A stretch of DNA of 9,623 nucleotides from Phyllobacteriaceae bacterium (GTDB lineage: Bacteria > Pseudomonadota > Alphaproteobacteria > Rhizobiales > Rhizobiaceae). Where the stretch lies: NCBI GenBank assembly GCA_024645155.1, contig JAHEGF010000119.1, positions 1 to 9,623 of the forward strand, in the 5' to 3' direction. Positions 6,875-9,623 of the stretch are shown in pieces. Position numbers and translations under genes: made by a program. The notes beneath the pieces were generated by a model. It made no database searches. It had not been told where the DNA came from and saw only the letters and a program-made list of their open reading frames with translations. Position 1 is the first letter of the stretch. Every line of letters starts with the position of its first letter.

Positions 6875-7081
6875 CTACCCAATACTTTCCGTTGCGTAAA
6901 CCCGGCCGAATATCGCAACCAGCCCGGAAATGGCTGTAATTGCCTGCAATACGGTCTCGGTCAGGGCGGAATTATCGATAATTCCGGTTGGCAGCCCGAA
7001 CAAGCCGCCTGCTGCGGTGCATATCGTGATGATCGATGCCCAGATTGTTTTCGACAAGTACCATGGCTTGGTGTCCATCAT
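6875..7081 (-). CDS. Holin-like two-helix small membrane protein of the GTA/prophage tail cluster
   Basis: A 68-residue protein with two hydrophobic segments, about 12-30 (TIWASIITICTAAGGLFGL) and 43-62 (TVLQAITAISGLVAIFGRVY), separated by a short polar loop (PTGIIDNSALT), and a short tail. The opening KPWYLSKTIWA resembles small proteins often found beside phage-like tail genes in rhizobial genomes and annotated as holin or hypothetical. A holin would permeabilise the inner membrane for release of particles; this role is inferred from size, topology and neighbourhood only. AAAGGAG lies six bases before the ATG at 7081, a strong ribosome binding site; a second ATG follows immediately. It starts 21 bases after the tail protein stop and is probably cotranscribed with it. 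No endolysin gene is seen in the window. Confidence 0.7.
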   Translation of the reverse strand: MMDTKPWYLSKTIWASIITICTAAGGLFGLPTGIIDNSALTETVLQAITAISGLVAIFGRVYATESIG

Positions 7082-7102
7082 TTTTGGCTCCTTTGTTGAT
7101 GA

Positions 7103-9623
7103 TCAAATGGTGACAGTATGCGATGCCGCCTGTCCGGGGCCGATTGCAGCGCTCATTTGGCGGACCTGGACATCAATTGTCGTTTCGGCCGACCCAAAAT
7201 CAGCCAATTGTTCGGCTGCGGAGTATACCCATTGGGCAACGGTGGTGTTTGCCGTTCTGACGGATTGCCCGTCGCTTACCACGTCCACAATGTAGGCTTC
7301 TGTCTCCTCGCCCAGCGGAATTTCGGCTGGCAACCAGGTGTCTGCGCCAGTTCGACTTCTCCGGATCCAGTCAAACACCAACGTGCCGTCTGCCTGTTTT
7401 TCTGCACGCAAATGAACGGGCGCGTATGGAAGCAGCGCGCGCAGGCCGCCAGCAGCGGCAAGGTGTGCAGCAGATGAAGGCAAAGCCAGGCCATATTCAG
7501 CTTCGATCCTGAAATTTAGCAGCAATCCGATTTCCGCACTTGTGAGACCGGCGCTGACGATTGTGTCATCTAGCAACACAAATGGCGAACCGGCCGCCGC
7601 GCCCGAAAGCGCACCGTTTTCAGTGCCTAGCTGACCGCGCAACAGGACGTCCAATTGCCAGATCCCCGCGCCAATCTCCTCGGCCCGTTCAAACTGCAAC
7701 ACCTCCCACACATCATTGTTTGCGCGGATTGCGCACAGATTGCCGCCATTCAGAAGCTGTAGCCTCGTGACGCTTGCAAACTCACCATCATGCGCCGCAA
7801 CGCGGATTTTGCCGTTAAGATCAATGCGCCCGGAACGACCCGACTCCAGCGGAAGTTCAAGGTGACCAATCGTTGCCGGTTGATCGGCTACCGAACGGGC
7901 CGTGAACCCGGTATCTTCGGGAGAAACAGAAATCGTGTGAGACTGCCAGGGCTTTCTCCAAACTGCGGCCTTCAGCTGGTTTTCCGGCCGATTTTCCGAA
8001 GTAAACAACGGCAAATCAAGGAGATAGACAAGCGGTGCCGTCTCGGCAGGCGGACTGTCGCCCGGAACAGCTGGAAGCCCGCGCAAATCCGGAACTGCCG
8101 GCATACGCTCTATGCGCCTTGCGGTGACTCGCCGATAGGAACCTTCCTCGATATCAATTACTTCAAACTGTTTCCCTGGAAACCTGTCCAATGAAACCGC
8201 AGATCCTGGCGCAATGCCTTCAGTACCTGCCGGAACGCCAAATATGACGCGTGTGCGGCCAAGGGACTGGCGCTGGCGATAGGCGGCAAGCAACGATTCC
8301 GCTGCACCCTGCTCGATCAGTACTGGCAGCGACAGAAGTGTCTGCTTGCGGGTTCCAGTATCGGCAACACCGGCATAGGTAAGCGCAGACTGGTAGTCGC
8401 GCATGGGGTCAATGTGCGAGAGGCCTATCTCGCCTGAAGTCTCGTTTGCTGCAATCCGCTCGATTTCGACATGCGGCATGTCGTCCCGAGAAACCATTTC
8501 TGTGATCTGGCGCACATCAGCGTGGCCGGTGCCCGAGTTGTCAAATTCAATAAGACCATCATCCGTTTCTGTCGCATTTATTCCAAACAGTTCGACCAGC
8601 GGTTCCAGTGCCAATCTGGCCGATTGCGGATTTTCAAGGACATATCCGGTGAGAAATCCGTCAACCCTGGCAGCACGGACGCCCTGGTGCCCGAAATCGG
8701 TGGCAATCGCTTCGATAAGATCGCCAAGATCGGCGGCAGATAGCCGTCCATTCAACCAGTGACCGACATACCAGTTGTCACCATCGGCCCATGCGTCGCG
8801 ATCCAGCGGAAATGCGGGAAACGGGCGGGTGTCCCAAGCCCAAAGGAAGATGCGGGACGGATCAAGCATCCGCCCGGCATAAATGTCGGATTGCGGATTT
8901 AGCGCGGCAACAAATCCGCTGCCGGTGCTGTCCCAGCTGCTCAGATGGGCATCAATGAAACGGCGTTGGGCGAGATCGCTGCGTCCGCCATTTGAGAAAT
9001 GCGGTGTTGCGGATTCCGCAGACTTCGAGTCCGAAAATACATTGGGCTGGTTCGGTCCCTTGTCGATGGCGGGGCAACCCAACTCGGTAAACCAGACCGG
9101 CTTGGAGCGCGGTACCCAAGCGGTCGGCTGGGAAGTCTCAATGCCCGCCGGCCGGTCATAGTGTTCGTTTTCCCACCATTGCGCGATATCCTTGTAGCGG
9201 AAAACCCATGGTTTGCCATAAGCACCGTCGGTGATCCCGGATCGCGCTCTTTGATTACGATCTGCCGCGGTTGCGTAATACCAGTCGTAACCTTCGCCCG
9301 TGTTGAGTGACCCGATCAAACCGGCGCGATCGTACGGTATTACGAATCCATCGGGATTTCCGGCCTGATAGTCACCATCGCGCCAGTCGGAAATCGGCAT
9401 ATAGTTGTCGATGCCTACGGCGTCGATATCGGCGCAGCTCCACAACGGATCAAGATGAAACAAAACATCGCCGGTGCCATCTTGCGGGTGATAGCCGAAA
9501 TACTCCGACCAGTCGGCGCCGTAAGATACAAGTGTACCGGCTCCTAACACTGTTTTGATGTCTGATGCAAAGGCAACAAGTTGATCGACAAACGGGAATG
9601 ATGCCGGGCCATCCCTGACAATC
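7103..9623 (-). CDS. GTA-type tail/baseplate protein with TIM-barrel domain (g15/Rcc01698-like; 5' end outside window)
   Basis: The C-terminal 839 residues of a large phage-like tail protein of the kind encoded by the last structural gene (g15) of Rhodobacter-type gene transfer agents. The frame stays open to the right edge: bases 9551-9623 encode VRDGPASFPFVDQLVAFASD in frame, so the GTG at 9550 is internal and the true start lies outside. The N-terminal half seen here is the GTA TIM-barrel domain, with GIDNYMPISDWRDGD, ITDGAYGKPWVFRYKDI and WFTELGCPAIDKGPNQPN (around 9100-9040). After about 8680 comes a phage tail domain (GFLTGYVLENPQSARLALEP), and a C-terminal region from about 8050 (LVYLLDLPLF) to the end. 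In RcGTA this protein forms the baseplate hub and tail tip and contacts the recipient cell. The full-length family is roughly 1,300 residues. No stop or frameshift is visible, so the gene is likely functional or recently so. Confidence 0.93.
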   Translation of the reverse strand, partial: IVRDGPASFPFVDQLVAFASDIKTVLGAGTLVSYGADWSEYFGYHPQDGTGDVLFHLDPLWSCADIDAVGIDNYMPISDWRDGDYQAGNPDGFVIPYDRAGLIGSLNTGEGYDWYYATAADRNQRARSGITDGAYGKPWVFRYKDIAQWWENEHYDRPAGIETSQPTAWVPRSKPVWFTELGCPAIDKGPNQPNVFSDSKSAESATPHFSNGGRSDLAQRRFIDAHLSSWDSTGSGFVAALNPQSDIYAGRMLDPSRIFLWAWDTRPFPAFPLDRDAWADGDNWYVGHWLNGRLSAADLGDLIEAIATDFGHQGVRAARVDGFLTGYVLENPQSARLALEPLVELFGINATETDDGLIEFDNSGTGHADVRQITEMVSRDDMPHVEIERIAANETSGEIGLSHIDPMRDYQSALTYAGVADTGTRKQTLLSLPVLIEQGAAESLLAAYRQRQSLGRTRVIFGVPAGTEGIAPGSAVSLDRFPGKQFEVIDIEEGSYRRVTARRIERMPAVPDLRGLPAVPGDSPPAETAPLVYLLDLPLFTSENRPENQLKAAVWRKPWQSHTISVSPEDTGFTARSVADQPATIGHLELPLESGRSGRIDLNGKIRVAAHDGEFASVTRLQLLNGGNLCAIRANNDVWEVLQFERAEEIGAGIWQLDVLLRGQLGTENGALSGAAAGSPFVLLDDTIVSAGLTSAEIGLLLNFRIEAEYGLALPSSAAHLAAAGGLRALLPYAPVHLRAEKQADGTLVFDWIRRSRTGADTWLPAEIPLGEETEAYIVDVVSDGQSVRTANTTVAQWVYSAAEQLADFGSAETTIDVQVRQMSAAIGPGQAASHTVTI

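Noticed and set aside
9548..9550. GTG at 9550 as the start of the tail protein
   Set aside because: The same frame stays open to the window edge and encodes sequence typical of the family before it (FPFVDQLVAFASD), so the GTG is an internal Val codon.
1..9623. CRISPR array, tRNA, rRNA, insertion sequence or attachment site
   Set aside because: I saw no regularly spaced repeats, cloverleaf, rRNA sequence, transposase motifs or terminal inverted repeats on either strand.

Overview
The window looks like alphaproteobacterial chromosome, most likely order Hyphomicrobiales (Rhizobiales). The reasons are the near-textbook FeuP sequence, a FeuQ-type kinase, a small FeuN-like exported protein next to them, System I cytochrome c maturation genes of the cycH/cycJ/cycK type, and a gene transfer agent (GTA) tail gene of the Rcc01698/g15 type. 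I cannot name the genus. Every gene I can support lies on the minus strand, so the window reads from right to left in the direction of transcription. No stretch longer than about 160 bases lacks a gene.

Right part (9623 to 6875): the 3' end of a GTA/phage-like tail cluster. A large tail protein with a GTA TIM-barrel domain enters from the right edge with its start outside the window. It is followed 21 bases later by a 68-residue two-helix, holin-like membrane protein with a strong ribosome binding site. The intergenic stretch after it holds a hairpin and a pair of direct repeats.

Middle part (6767 to 4295): a feuN-feuP-feuQ-like signalling module. It comprises a 94-residue exported small protein (FeuN-like), an OmpR-family response regulator (FeuP) and a membrane histidine kinase (FeuQ), closed by a hairpin with eight T residues. 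In Sinorhizobium meliloti FeuPQ controls cyclic glucan export and FeuN restrains FeuQ; the same wiring here is inferred from gene order and sequence. The junction of feuP and feuQ is odd. A well-placed Shine-Dalgarno and an ATG overlapping the feuP stop are thrown out of frame with feuQ by one extra copy of a 7-bp tandem repeat, leaving only a poorly supported TTG start.

Left part (4160 to 1): a single-gene unit for a small surface lipoprotein (RT0821/Lpp0805 type), then a ccmI-ccmE-ccmF run for haem delivery to apocytochromes c. A good promoter-like sequence precedes ccmI. CcmE carries the haem-binding HDENY motif, and CcmF carries the WWD motif and all four expected conserved histidines. 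CcmF runs off the left edge only a few residues short of its expected C-terminus. A 26-codon open frame exactly fills the unusually long ccmE-ccmF gap.

Nothing here is clearly a wholly new system. The most notable items are the feuP/feuQ junction repeat, the FeuN-like regulator and the holin-like gene attached to the GTA tail gene.
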